DNA of 64,000 bases from Acanthochromis polyacanthus (lineage: Eukaryota; Chordata; Actinopteri; Pomacentridae). A program made the translations under genes and the position numbers. The notes beneath the pieces were generated by a model that was given only the letters and a program-made list of their open reading frames with translations, was not told the origin of the DNA and did not search any database. Shown piece after piece: positions 9,486 through 32,353 of this stretch (the first letter of the stretch is position 1; each line of letters opens with the position of its first letter). The DNA lies in contig NC_067132.1 in the NCBI RefSeq assembly GCF_021347895.1, positions 1-64,000 on the forward strand. The letters are read 5' to 3'.

Positions 9486-12229
9486 CCGGACATGCACACA
9501 TCCCGAGCCCCTCCCACGATTTCCGCGAGCGGGAATTGTCTAGTTAAACTTCTTCACGTTTCCGCCGTTTTTCGATTCGTAACTCGTCCTAGGGCTTTGA
9601 GAAAACCAAAACAAATTATATATCAAAACGTGCGGCTTCATCGGGAATAGTGTGCTATGACTTTTCTAAGACATTCGTCATTTTTTCGCAGAATTATTCG
9701 CAAAAAACTACGCAAAAAGTCCCATAGAAAATGAATGGGGAGTGAAAAAAATCGCCAGAAAGAATCCACTTTTTTCCACACGCCACTGCTTCGTCATACG
9801 TTCACCGAGAAACTTCATTTAACCATCAAAACGCAGTGATTTTTCTCGTCTCCGCAGGGATGTATTTTATGTCAGGCTGACATTTACAGTTTTTCATCTG
9901 TGAGTCTTTAAAAAAGTGAAAATTCTCAAAATCTGCTCTGTTTAGAGTGCGGCATGTCAGTTGGTAGAGTGGAGGAGAGGAGAAAAATCCGCCTCAAAAT
10001 TTCACGAACGAATCGCCCTCACGACCACACCATAAGAGATAGGACAATGAAATTTGGTCAGATTGTAAACAAATTTCCTGGGATTCAAATGAATCCAAGT
10101 TTGAAGACCTAGCTCTTTCTGAAGTGAAATGGCAGGCAGCAGTTTAGACCAAAGTCGCACCGTTCTCTCCATAAGAACCAATGTAAACTGAATCATCTGC
10201 CTCATGGAGGGACAGTGTTTTTTTAAATCGCTGTAACTCGGTCATTTCTCAGAATATTTGGAAAATAATTACATTTATGGAAAGCCACAGCCTTCCTCTC
10301 GCTCACGGTCATTTTAGTTTTCAGCTAGCATTCACGGTTAGCCCACAGTTAGCGCCAGAACGAGACGTTGCGCGCTGCTGCTGAGAAGCACTTTTTTGCT
10401 GTCTGTGGCAGGCACCGTTGCTATGGGGGCCCATAGCAACCGGCCTTACACACGCGCAGGCATGTTCGCACGCACACACAGACTCATTGGTGTGCCACAC
10501 CCACTTTCACACCCAATACCTCCACAGGAGCTGCATTTCAGCCTGAAAATCAGTTCAACCTCTCAGCTTCACACAGCCATTGTTGCAGAGGTGTCAAACT
10601 CAGTTCCAACACACCTGATTCAAATGATCAGGCTCGTTATCAGGCTTCTGCTGTGCTTGATGATGAGCTAATCATTTGAATCAGGTGTGTTGTAAGAAGG
10701 AAACATCTGGAACACAGAGGATAGTGGTCCTCCAGGAACTGAGTTTGAGACCCCCATAGATATATACAAACACTGGATGGCTCATGAGCGCTGTCAGCCT
10801 GTGGGGAGCAACGTCGCCACATGGCGGCCATCTTAGGACAGGGCTGCTCGATCACTCATAACATTAAAGTCAATGGAGCATGGATTTTAAAATCACTGTA
10901 GATTGCTCAATTTTCAACCGATTTTACAACAGCTTGGTTTGTTATAAACGTCAGAGATGTACTTGTTTTACTGCTTACATAAGAATAATTAAAACCATTG
11001 AATTCATATAATAATGAACACAGATATCATATTTTTTCAGCATAAATGGATGTAAATGTAATTTTATTATTTAGTATTGCACTTCTTTATTACTATCAGC
11101 TTTCTAATGCATAAATAAAAACAAAGGTCAACCAAAATCAATGCACAACAAACAGAGATGTTGTCTTTTCTTTTCATGAACCTGGTGACTACATTACCCA
11201 CAATGCATTTCGGCTGCAGGCTAACTAATCCAGGCATAGATGTATACAAACAATAAGTCTAAGGTCTCAATCAAAGTCTCTTAACCAGCAAATAAATACA
11301 ACCACAACCACAAAGAATGTAATTTCACCTAAAGATTCGGTTCTCAAAAAACGTTGGTCTCAGGAAAACCTAATAATTGAAAATCAGATTGTGAGTAACA
11401 CCATCTTCAATGTGAGTAGCCAGGCAGAAAAGACACACAACTATGCCGCATTTTTCAAAACGAAAAGCTGCGATTTCGGAATTGAGCCCGAATCATAGCC
11501 ACGTTAATAAGGTTTTTAATAAACTAAACCGTTTGTAAATCAATCAAGAATTGAGCGAGTTATGAGTGTTAAAGTGAGGAAATCATCCACCTTACCATTG
11601 ACTACAGTACAGTGCGCCAGAGCAGTCCCCTGTCCTAAGATGGCCGCCAAGTGACGACGCCGCAGACTCCGTCTTGAGCCATCTAGTGTTTGTATATATC
11701 TATGGAGACCCCTGCTTTAGAGTAACTCCAATCCAAATGTTGACCAGGTGAGATCTTCCTGTCCCTGCCTTTCAAAATAAAAGCACAGCACAATTTCAAA
11801 ATAAAAGCCTGCGACACACGGAAAACGCCAGTTAAGCCTCTCAGCTTCACACAGGCTTTACAGTAACTCCAATCCAAATTTTGACCAGGTGAGATCTTCC
11901 TGTCTCAGCCTTTCAAAATAAAAGCACAGCACAATTTGCCAGTTAAACCTCTCAGCTTCACACAGCCTTTAGAGTAACTCCAATCCAAAGTTTGACGAGG
12001 TGAGATCTTCCTGTCTCTGCTTTTCAAGATAAAAGCACAGCACAATTTCAAAATAAAAGCCTGCGACAGACCGGAAAACGCCAGTTAAACGTCTCAGCTT
12101 CACACAGCCTTTACTCCTATCCAAATTTTGACCAGGTGGGATCTTCCTGTCTCTGCCTTTCATACTAAAAGCACAGCAAAATTTCAAAATAAAAGCCTGC
12201 GAGTTACCAGAAAATGCCAGTTAATATTA
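9486..12229 (+). repeat. Array unit 5, interrupted by a hAT-type element
   Basis: Conserved block 9486-10,552 without a palindrome module after CTAG. It is followed by a MITE whose two halves (10,586-10,754 and 11,713-11,714) are split by the 950-bp element at 10,755-11,704, then by about four subrepeats. The last subrepeat breaks off at about 12,229. Confidence 0.88.
10755..11704. mobile_element. 950-bp non-autonomous hAT-type element
   Basis: Long terminal inverted repeats of roughly 90 bp start CATAGATATATACAAACACT and include a shared ATGGCGGCCATCTTAGGACA-like stretch. They are flanked by an exact 8-bp duplication GAGACCCC (10,747-10,754 and 11,705-11,712). The target lies in the right terminal repeat of a MITE, itself inserted in the satellite, so three insertion layers are stacked. 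A partial internal copy of the terminus occurs near 11,230. No transposase ORF is present. The 8-bp duplication and CA...TG ends favour the hAT superfamily. Confidence 0.88.
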
Positions 12230-13390
12230 GTGTAACTGTTTATTATTGTGTGTCAGGCTTATGACCGGTGGTTCAAACTTACTAATAAAATCAAACAAAG
12301 GACAAACATGACAAATACTATGGTGTGCTTCCTAGTGAGACCATTCAGTGGGCCTTAAACCAAGGCTGCCTTTTAGGGTTATTGGTGACAACACTGTCCT
12401 TTGAAGAAGGTCTTAACTACACATACATGTAAAGTCGCCATATTATATCACTCATTGTGTTGTCACATATTCTTGCATCTGTGTCTTCATCATCTGTTCT
12501 TTTCTACTTCAGTCAGAAAACAGGTGAAAGACGGCCAGAAATCATGTCCTTTCCCTCCTTAGTGAAATGGGCAACCCTTATCGCATGCCTGAAGAAAAAA
12601 AAAAAACTAAGAAACATAGTCATAATGCTGAAATGGCCAGCTAGGGATACAATATAACAATGTTTTTATCTAATAAACAAATCTAATTTCCTTTGTTAGA
12701 TCTCTTTGATGTAACAAAGGTTAAATCAATCATGCTCTTCCGGGATTAGGTTTTCCATAATAACGGAACACCACCATCTCCGCAGAACTGGGATGTCGTC
12801 CTTATAGGAAGAGTACATTCCAGAAATCCACAATGATTAACTTCATGTCCATGTATGTTGCTTTTACTTTAAATATCCACACTAGTTTGTCAAACTTACA
12901 GGAATTGTAACGATCAAATTATCGGTTCAACTTACAACAGTGAAGTCAAATGGAGCACCAAGAATGAGGTACCAGGCGTACTGTGTCAGAAACATTCAAC
13001 AGGTTAAGGTACTGAAACTATGTTCAGCTAATTTGAAAGTGCCATGTTTGAAAGCTTACCATTATCATAAAAATGCCACGGTCCTTTGCATGTGTCTGTC
13101 TCGGAAGCCCCTGCACCACGATAGTAGAATAAATATCAAAATTTATCTAATACAATTTATTTTTAAAAGCATGCTATCATGATATTGTTTTGATGGGCCA
13201 AGTCAGTTTATATGGGGGTGTATATTAATACTAAAAAAGTTTTGAGCAAAATAGTTACAATATTCACTGCAGGCCACCCTCTTTTTGGGACACAGCAACA
13301 GAGGACACTTGATCAATGCAGTTGTATCTTCTGATGAAGTAATGCAATCTTGAAGACTGTTACCTCTATGTCTTTGCCTGTTTGTCAAAT
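12230..13390. other. Non-repetitive stretch; possible minus-strand exon fragments
   Basis: No recognised gene. On the minus strand there are short splice-like pieces: one near 13,060-13,112 bounded by AG and GTAAGC, one near 12,937-12,981 ending at GTAAGT, and a 36-codon open stretch ending in TGA near 12,733-12,841 that reads ...DIPVLRRWW...IPEEHD. The frames do not join cleanly, so these may be remnants of a gene or chance. No domain was recognised. Confidence 0.25.
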
Positions 13391-14335
13391 AAATGAATAT
13401 TAATTAATCAAAATAATTGTCAAATACAATAAAATAAGTAAATAAAATATATTAAGTCAATACAGAAATGAATCAAAAATACTTGTAGTTAAAAATAATA
13501 ATATAATAAAGCTTAAAATAAGTAAATGAAAACAATGATAAACAAAATATAATTCAGGCAAACATTAAGTGAAAAATTCATAAATAATTTAAAAATAAAA
13601 ATGCAAAATTTCATGTTCTTCATTAGAAATGTCATTAAAATGGCATAAAAATAACAATAAAGCAAAACTAAATGAAAATTATTTTAAAACTTAAAAACCA
13701 ACAAAATATTCATGATAAAATAAAAAAGAATTCAATAAAAATCTGAAACACAAACATGTAAAACTGCAAAGAAAAATAAATCTAATTAATAAAACTGAAA
13801 TATAAATGCTAAATATTGATTTCCATCATAAATACAATAACAAAATGCATAAATAAATAAAATATATTAAAATGATAAAACAAATCCAAAATGCATATAA
13901 CAGAAATGAAATAAAATAAAGCTGAAAATTCAATAAGTTTTATAAAAATGACAATACACAAAACAAAAGTAAGAAACAGTGAAAAAAAACACAATAGTGT
14001 AAAATAAAAATACTAATTACTTTTATAATTAAAAAATAACTACAATAAAATATTCACAATAAAATAAAAAATAGTAAAATTAAAAAATCCAAAAGTCAAA
14101 TATTAAATCACAAAAAATAAAATGAAAAATGTAAAGAATAAAATTAAAGCAAAAAATATAAATGCTAAATATTAATTAAATATTTTTAAAAATGTAATTA
14201 AAGTAATCATTAAATAAAACAACAAAAAATGGTAAAGTAAATAAAATGTATCAAAAATAATAACATAAATAAATAAAAATACATTTAATTAAAATAATAA
14301 TAAAGTAAGTCTGAAAACAAAAGGTGAAGTTAAAT
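13391..14335. repeat. A/T-rich low-complexity tract
   Basis: About 950 bp dominated on the plus strand by A-rich words such as AATAAA, TAAAA and AAATAAAT with almost no G or C, like a decayed (TAAA)n-type microsatellite. Nothing gene-like is seen in it. Confidence 0.8.
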
Positions 14336-14547
14336 GTGTTAGATCAGCCCCCAGGACAGCAATGCCTGTTTGTGGAAGTTTGATAATTGAATTGGTATTT
14401 TTGTCAATTTTATAATTACATTTAAGTCAAAAATGAATTCCTCCTAATTTTTTGAATACATAATTTGGTATTGCATTCCACATTTTAACATTTTCTCTTA
14501 TGAGGCGACATAACCAATTAATTTTGAACATATTATTGATTTTATTA

Positions 14548-14549
<2 letters not shown>

Positions 14550-14578
<29 letters not shown>

Positions 14579-14625
14579 CTTTATTAATCTCCAAAGAGAA
14601 ATTCACAGTTCCAGCAGGATGAAAG
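14550..14625 (-). mobile_element. LINE 3'-tail-like fragment with (GATA)n
   Basis: A run of GATA repeats (about 14,549-14,577) followed by ACTTTATTAATCTCCAAAG and AGAAATTCACAGTTCC. On the minus strand this is the kind of 3' tail and TATC microsatellite seen at the ends of fish CR1/L2-like retroposons. No coding part remains. Confidence 0.45.
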
Positions 14626-14698
14626 GTAAGAAGAAAAAAACAAAACAAAAAACATGAGAGCATGCAAGTTACAAATAAGACTATGAAAACAAAGTTGT

Positions 14699-14772
14699 TA
14701 TTCATGGGTGGGCTTGAACCACCAACCTTTCAATTCTCAGCCAAATGCATTAACCAATCACACCACAGAGAC
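14699..14772 (-). pseudogene. tRNA-Asn-like pseudogene
   Basis: Read on the minus strand, the sequence follows vertebrate tRNA-Asn closely. It has a GTCTCTGTGG-type 5' end, a D-loop with GGTTA, an anticodon arm, an AAAGGTT segment, and a perfect T arm (GGTGG, loop TTCAAGC, CCACC). The anticodon position reads GAG instead of GTT, the anticodon stem has decayed to wobble pairs through C-to-T changes, and the 3' acceptor strand no longer pairs. It is therefore a pseudogene or the head of a tRNA-derived SINE, not a working tRNA. Confidence 0.75.
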
Positions 14773-14879
14773 CACATATAAACTTGTTCATGTTATTAGT
14801 GATTAGTTAATTTCATCCTCTTCTGTTCACATATGGTTCTAATACTCTCTTTCTATGACTCTTTGCCTGTGTCCGAAAT

Positions 14880-14988
14880 GCCATACTAACGTACTACATA
14901 CTACATACTACATACTCAATGAGTATATACTGTATATTATGTAGTATAAGTATGATTAGAATGCCAACCGTTCACATTGTAGTATGCT
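14880..14988. repeat. TACTACA-repeat and palindromic upstream segment
   Basis: Several copies of ACATACT/TACTACAT followed by the palindrome ACTCAATGAGT and further GTAGTAT words. It resembles short inverted-repeat debris common upstream of fish genes. Function unknown. Confidence 0.45.
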
Positions 14989-15236
14989 ACTACGTTTCCC
15001 ATAATGCATTTCAAACCTCCGATGACAAAAACCAGAAGTACGGCTATCTACTGACACACACACACTGCAGACAGAACCTTCTGGAAAAAACGCCTCTCCC
15101 AACGGGCGCCCGGCAACTGCCTAGCAACACCAATCAGCGGTGACATCGAGGCCCCGGTGCACGTTCATTGGCACTTCTTTCAGACAAAGCCGCTGGTCGC
15201 TGGCCGCCAACGCCCTTTCTTCGGTTCCATTCAGAG
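14989..15236 (+). promoter_or_regulatory. Promoter-like region and untranslated first exon
   Basis: A ZNF143/THAP11-type motif, ACTACGTTTCCCATAATGCA, lies at 14,989-15,008. A CCAAT box follows at 15,130-15,134, an inverted one (ATTGG) at 15,167-15,171, and an RFX-like GCAACTGCCTAGCAAC near 15,113. Local G+C rises sharply against the AT-rich surroundings. The region ends in a strong splice donor, CAGAG|GTAAGG, at 15,236/15,237, which I take as the end of a non-coding first exon. The transcription start is not determined. No TATA box is evident, as is usual for such promoters. Confidence 0.55.
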
Positions 15237-15289
15237 GTAAGGCTGCGTACTTTTTCTCCTCACTGCTAGCTTTAGCATAGGCTGATTCT

Positions 15290-16345
15290 GCACTATATCC
15301 TATTAAATATTATGCTCCAACTGAATCTAAATGCTAAGGGTAACAGTAGAAATGCATACTGAATGCTGAAGTGGAAAAACAAACGACAATATTTTTGGTA
15401 TATTTCAATGTCTGCATTGGTCATGTTCAAGTTGCTATCATTAGCTTATTCAAAGGCTAGCTAGCCGTTAGCTAGATAGATAGCTTTTGGATAGCTAGAT
15501 AGCTTTGTCTTTGTAAAATGTTGCTGCAACGGATAAAATAGCCTTTTCTGCCTCATAATGTTTGTTTGGAAAATAGCGTGGTTAAACCGGAGCTTTCATG
15601 CATTTTTCCAGTCTCTTGGTGAGGGAGTGTGAAGCGCCTTTCTCCCTCAACTTCTAGCTTTGTTTGTTCACTTGAGTTGCACAGTTCGGTTTTGTGCTCT
15701 AAATGAATAGGGATGCTGACGGTCAGAGCAGAAAAATGTTAACTTGATGCTGATGTGTAGAAATGATGATTAAAGAAGATGTAGTAGTATTTGCTTTGGT
15801 CATGTTCAAGTTGCTATATGTGCTTTGGGATGTTTTAATTTGCATCTATGTACAACGGTTGTCTTAGTAAAATGGTGCTGTGATATCTCTTCTACCTCAT
15901 TGTGTTTTCTGTAAAATAGTGTGGTTAAACAGGAGCTTTGCTATAACTGTTTTAGTCTTGCAAAATGGTGCTGTGTGCACTTTGACAGGAATTTTGATGT
16001 TTAAATTAATTAAGATGCCAATGCTTTGTTTCATCATGTTAGAATCAGTTCTATCAGTCATTTAGGACATCATGATGACTATAATATCGTTTATTTATGC
16101 CATGTTGCACGATTAAATGTTTCAGTGCTTCCATTCAGTAGGCATTGTCTGATCTTTACTCTTGCTGTGTTTTAAAATCGTTGTTTCAGTTTCTGAGTCA
16201 GCAGTGACAGTAGATTTTTTTTCTCTGATAAAAAATACATTGCGAGGACATTCGATGTGTTGTGTGTACATGTTTTTCTGCTCATATTGGTGATAACTGT
16301 TTTATAGCAGTGGTTTCAGATAAGTCACAGTGTTTGTTTTTTTTC
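15290..16345. repeat. Diverged duplications inside the first intron
   Basis: The phrase TTGGTCATGTTCAAGTTGCT recurs at about 15,418 and 15,798, with GTGGTTAAAC...GGAGCTTT following in both copies. A different stretch at about 16,020-16,340 reappears, clearly diverged, at about 19,690-20,115 on the other side of the LINE; both contain CAGTTCTATCAGTCA and GGACATCATGATGA. These are old direct duplications, not recent copies. Confidence 0.7.
15450..15515. repeat. AGCTAGC/GATAGC minisatellite-like patch
   Basis: Dense TAGC/GCTA words around 15,456-15,512. A near copy lies in a later intron at about 23,640-23,870; both contain CTAGCCGTTRGCTAGATAGA. The patch is therefore shared between two introns of the same gene. 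Confidence 0.65.
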
Positions 16346-16444
16346 TTTTAAGATTTTCACTATGCTGTAAGTGTCTTAGTCTCGTAAAATGTACTTTATA
16401 CTGCTAACTTATCTTCAGCTGGTGTGGTCACCATAGTGACCAAC

Positions 16445-17200
16445 TGCCAGACTCACACAGGGGTGTCACTAGGTTTTAAGGACAGGGTAGGCTTCGCCCC
16501 CATGAGAAATTTCTTTTCCACTTTTTGGACCGATTTAGATTTTTTTCAGAGATACTTTACTGTGTAAATGTTTTAGGACACAGTGGCCATGACTTTTGCT
16601 CACAACTCAGTAATTCAGGGCTGCCAACTTGTGATCAGACCTCAGAGTGAGATTTGGTTTATGTGAGATGCTGATGGGGGGGTGTGGGGGCCCTCCCCCA
16701 GAAAATTTTGAAAATTATTGATCCTATTTCCTGCATTCTGGTGTATTTTAATAGCATTTTGTTAAAATCTTATTATAGAGACAACATTAAGGGATAATAA
16801 AAAAAACATTGAGATTTAAAAAACGGAAGAAAAAAAACAGAGCAACAGCAGGCAATATTGAAAATGTTTCTTCATGTAAAATATGGATGAAGGTTCTGTG
16901 GCTGGATGTGCACAACACATTTCAGTATTTTCCATAAATATCTGCATAATTGAAATAACTCCATCAACCACTTTTAACATTTGTCTTTATAGGATTCTAA
17001 TGCACTCAACAGCTTCAAGTTGACCACATCAGCCAACTAAAGAATGAAAAGTGCTTAAGCAAAAACAAAACATCTTTATAACTTAAATTATCCATTCACT
17101 GAACAGAATTGCAATCAGACCTCACAGGAGCAGGGTATCATGGACTAAAATCAGGACTAAATGAATGAATAACTTATTAACTTGGCCCAAAAATAAATAA
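16445..17200. mobile_element. Dispersed-repeat-like segment
   Basis: Opens with CAGGGGTGTCACTAGG and contains the G-rich/C-rich phrase GGGGGCCCTCCCCCAGAAAA (about 16,687), which looks like a fish interspersed repeat. No inverted terminus or ORF could be fixed. It directly precedes the LINE remnant. Confidence 0.35.
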
Positions 17201-17284
17201 CAAAGTCTGTAAATTCAGAATAAATGACACAACTGTATACAGGAACAGGAAGAGAACAGGAAAAAATGAATTTTTGTGAGCCAT

Positions 17285-19600
17285 GTTGTACTCCCTGAGG
17301 CTTCAGAAAATTCACCAGTTACTTGTAGTGCAGTTTGTATCTGTGATTTATCTTTGAGGAATAAAACTGTGTCATTAGCTAGCTGTGAAATCTTTATCTC
17401 ACGATTGAAAACGACTAAACCTTGAATATTTGGGTTGCAGGAAATATTTAAGAATAGGAGTTCAGCCACAACCAAAACCAAAAAACAGGAAATAGGACAT
17501 CCTTGGCGTACACCTCTTGAGACAGAAAACCTCCTAGACATTCTGGGTTAGAAAATCACCGAGCTATTTATGTCATTATAAAACATAGTGATACTATTAA
17601 TGAATTTATCATCAAAGCCAAGAATTTTTAGGGTCTGTATAATGAAAGAGTGTTCAATTGGATCAAATGCCTTGTAGAAATCTAGGAAAGCCTTCAGTGC
17701 TTTTGAGTTTATATAATCTGAGTAATCAATTAGATCTAATATTAATCTGATATTAGAACTAATGTGACGCTTTGCCATGAAGCCATTTTGATTTTCACTT
17801 ATTATCTCTTCTAAATTATTTTTCAGTCGTTTGGCATAGACTTTTGTTCAGATTCTATAATCGATATTTAAAAGTTAAACTGGTCTCCAGTTTTCTATTA
17901 TTAAGGGATCTTTACCTGGCTTACGAATCAAGGTTATCAGACCTTGCTTCATGGTTGTAGTCATTTCTTGTCTGCTAATGCATTCGTTATACATCAGTAA
18001 AAGATGTTCCTTAATCAAATCCCAGAAGCAAAGGTAAAATTCGACTGTGACGCCATCACTTCCAGGTGATTTTCTCAATCTCATTGAATGAACAGCATCA
18101 GTGATTTCTGAACCCAGAATGTCAGCTTCACATGTCTCTTTAAATGAAATCAAGGGTTTAAAATTTTGTATGTGCTTCATAAATGTGTCACATTTTGTTT
18201 GATTAAATTCAGATGTATACAGGTTGCTATAAAACAAGGTAATATAATTGGAGATGATATTTATGGAGTCACAGGAGAGCCAAATCAAAATATATATAAA
18301 TCAATAAATGAGGAAATATAAAGATAAATAAATAAATAAATGTGAAAATATAAAGATAAATAAATAAATAAATAAATATGGAAATATAAAGAGAAATAAA
18401 TAAATAAATAAAAAGAAAAATTGTCTTTGCTTTTACCTTTTCTGTTTTTCCTTTTATTTAATTATATCTTTATATTTCCACATTTATTTATTTATTTCTC
18501 TTTATATTTCCACATTTATTTGTTTATTTATTTCTCTTTATATTTCCACATTTATTTATTTATATTTTGATTTGGCACTCCTGTGACTCCATAGATATTA
18601 GGATCCAAGCATACGAGCTCATTTATATTAAGAGATGTAATATTATTTCTTTTTCTGTTTCTTTTCTCTAATGCAAAAAAGTAACTTGAGTTTTTCTTGC
18701 CTTCTTCTAACCACTTAGCTCTAGATCTGATGAAAGCGCCTTTCGCTAAGTTCACGTACATTCTGTCAAGCTCTTCTGAGGTTTTTTAGTGTGCTTAGGT
18801 CTTCTTCAGATAAATCATGTTTGGAACTTAATAACTGTAGCTGGTTTATTAGAAAATTCATTTTTTCATCTTTTAGTTTTTTTAAATTTCTTTACTATGT
18901 TTAATTGCAACTTCTCTCATTTTAAATTTGAAGTATTCCCATTTTTGAATTGGATTCATTTCTCTTTTACCGAATATATCCTTAGCAAGTAATTGTACCC
19001 CTTCTTTAAATTTTTATCATCTAATATATTAATGTTTAATTTCCAATAGCCTCTAATTCTCTTTTGATCCTGTTAATCTTAAAATTATTAATTTATGATC
19101 AGACAGTGGAGCATGAGTATGAGAAATATCTAAAACAAACTGTAAACTCTGTGATGAGATGAACCAAAGGTCAGTTCTTGACTGTAAACCTCTGCTGGTG
19201 TTAGACCACATGCAGTCTGTGACATTGGGGTTCATAAATCTCCACACATCTGTTCACAAAAGATGATCACTTATAAATGAGGTGGGTTTAAAGCCCAGTA
19301 ATGATGCAGATCTTGGAGGATGTCTGTCCATGTAATCACCTGGAGCATCATTAAAGTCTCCTCCTATGATAATAGTAGAATCTTTGTATTTTTCCTTTAA
19401 ATCGTCCAAAGCTGAAGAGAGTTCAGTAAACATGTCCTTTGCTTGCGATGCTCTGTTTGATCCATAAACATTACAAATGATAGACATCAAATCATCCACC
19501 TTCAAAACTAAAATGATCCAGCGGCCTTCGTTTGAAGCTTTGGTTTCCAGAATATCACCATTAAATCTGTTTAAAAGTACTGCCACTCCAGCTGAATAAT
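17285..19600 (-). pseudogene. Decayed Tx1/L1-like LINE: endonuclease plus reverse transcriptase
   Basis: Minus-strand reading fragments give, in order, an APE-type endonuclease (GGDFNDAP at about 19,345; APLSDHK near 19,105) and reverse transcriptase pieces: RKSPGSDG near 18,065, LDFYKAFD near 17,665, and GVRQGCPIS near 17,505. The catalytic ADD motif reads LANDT near 17,370, so it is mutated. The element is cut at the 5' side inside the endonuclease and at the 3' side after the RT core, carries stops and frameshifts, and is split by a MITE. The motif style fits the Tx1 branch of L1-like LINEs, known from fish and frogs. It lies antisense within an intron of the Helitron gene and is not active. 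Confidence 0.85.
18264..18591. mobile_element. Inverted-repeat MITE with TA target duplication
   Basis: The termini TGGAGTCACAGGAG and CTCCTGTGACTCCA are inverted, and most of the 328-bp element is a fold-back made of AAATAAAT/ATTTATTT tracts with ATATAAAGA words. It is flanked by TA on each side (18,262-18,263 and 18,592-18,593). Removing it restores LINE reading sequence. A TA duplication suggests a Tc1/mariner-type origin. Confidence 0.75.
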
Positions 19601-20239
19601 TGTATACAGGCAGTTATAGTAGCAGCAGTACATGCATCTGCTGATGTGGGATTATTTCTGCCTTTTCAGCTTTTTAAACACAGAAAATGTCAGTGCTTTG
19701 TTCCATTATGTTACAATCAGTTCTATCAGTCAATTAGGACATCATGATGAGTATAATATTGTTTTTAGACATGTTGCATGAAGAAATGTTAACATACCAT
19801 TAATTACACTGTCATATTAATTCTCTGTGCTGTGTTAAAGACCAGTTCAGCTACTTTTGTTGCAGACATGTTGAGATTCTTCTTCTTTCTGAGAAAACAT
19901 GCAGTAGTGCTTCAGTATTTAGTAGCCATTGTCTGGTCTTTAGCCCTTTTGTGTTTTGAATTAGTTGTTTCAGTTTGAGTCAGCAGTGTAAGTAGATTTT
20001 TTCCCTCTGATGGAAAAATACATAGTGAGGACATTAGATGTGTCTTGTACATGCATGTTTTGCTGCTCATATTGGTGCTTACTGTTTCATAGCAGTGCTT
20101 TTAGATAACTGGGTGTTTTTTTTTTGTTTCAGCAGCCTTTGGACGCCTTTTTGGAAAGCCTCTGGATTGCCCTTTGATATCCTTTGGTCGACCACCTTTG
20201 CAGCATCACCTCATATTACGATCCATTTATCCATACATA

Positions 20240-20400
20240 CATTCCATCCATCCATCCATCCATCCATCCATCCATCCATCCATCCATCCATACATACATA
20301 CAAACATACATACATCTGTTTTGTGTGCCTTGTTCTCTCTCTCTCTCTCTCTTGTCTCTCTCTCTCCCTGTGTTTCTCTCTTGTGCTCTTGTGCTGTCTT
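20240..20400. repeat. (CCAT)n, (CATA)n and (CT)n microsatellites
   Basis: About 11 CCAT/ATCC units (20,245-20,291), then CATA repeats to about 20,313, then CT-rich tracts at 20,335-20,395. The CT-rich part doubles as the polypyrimidine tract of the acceptor at 20,404. Confidence 0.9.
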
Positions 20401-20405
20401 CCAGG

Positions 20406-32129
<11,724 letters not shown>

Positions 32130-32353
32130 AGCCTCACCAGCCAACACCGATTTCATGATGGTCGTACGTTTGTCCCATCTCCAGTTACATTTTCAAAATA
32201 ATTTTTTCTTGGTTCAATGTCTTGGCTGGAAATCTATTCTGTTCAGTCCCATTTTACAGTTGTGTCACACATTTTTCATGTGACTCAGTGTTGTGGCACA
32301 TTGTGCTGCCGTTGTTTTTTCTTGGTATGTTTTGTTCTGTTTTTGAGTTCCAG

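Larger units (their letters stand above)
1..12229 (+). repeat. Left arm of complex higher-order tandem array
   Basis: Five head-to-tail units, each a conserved block of about 1.05-1.3 kb followed by tandem 141/142-bp or 111-bp subrepeats. The conserved blocks open with a shared CCGGACATGCAC-like segment at 21, 2160, 4084, 6436 and 9486. Short peptides readable in the array are byproducts of the repeat and I do not call them genes. The arm stops within a subrepeat at about 12,229, where the sequence changes abruptly to non-repetitive DNA. The same array resumes in the same orientation at about 34,122. Confidence 0.93.
15237..20404 (+). other. Large first (5'-UTR) intron of the Helitron gene
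   Basis: The span from the donor at 15,237 to a pyrimidine-rich acceptor TTCCAG at 20,399-20,404. It holds diverged internal duplications, a TE-like segment (16,440-17,200), a dead LINE, a MITE and microsatellites. A second plausible acceptor (TTTCAG ending near 20,131) would place the microsatellite tract in the 5' UTR instead. The splice pairing is inferred from consensus only. Confidence 0.5.

Noticed and set aside
1..12229. CRISPR-like regular repeat array
   Set aside because: Repeats are 111-142 bp without unique spacers, in a eukaryotic intron/exon context with transposon fragments.
12733..13112. Minus-strand spliced gene in the 12.7-13.1 kb stretch
   Set aside because: Individual splice signals look good but the phases do not join without stops; kept only as a low-confidence note.
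14699..14772. Functional tRNA gene
   Set aside because: The acceptor strand does not pair, the anticodon stem relies on wobble pairs and the anticodon is changed from the Asn type.
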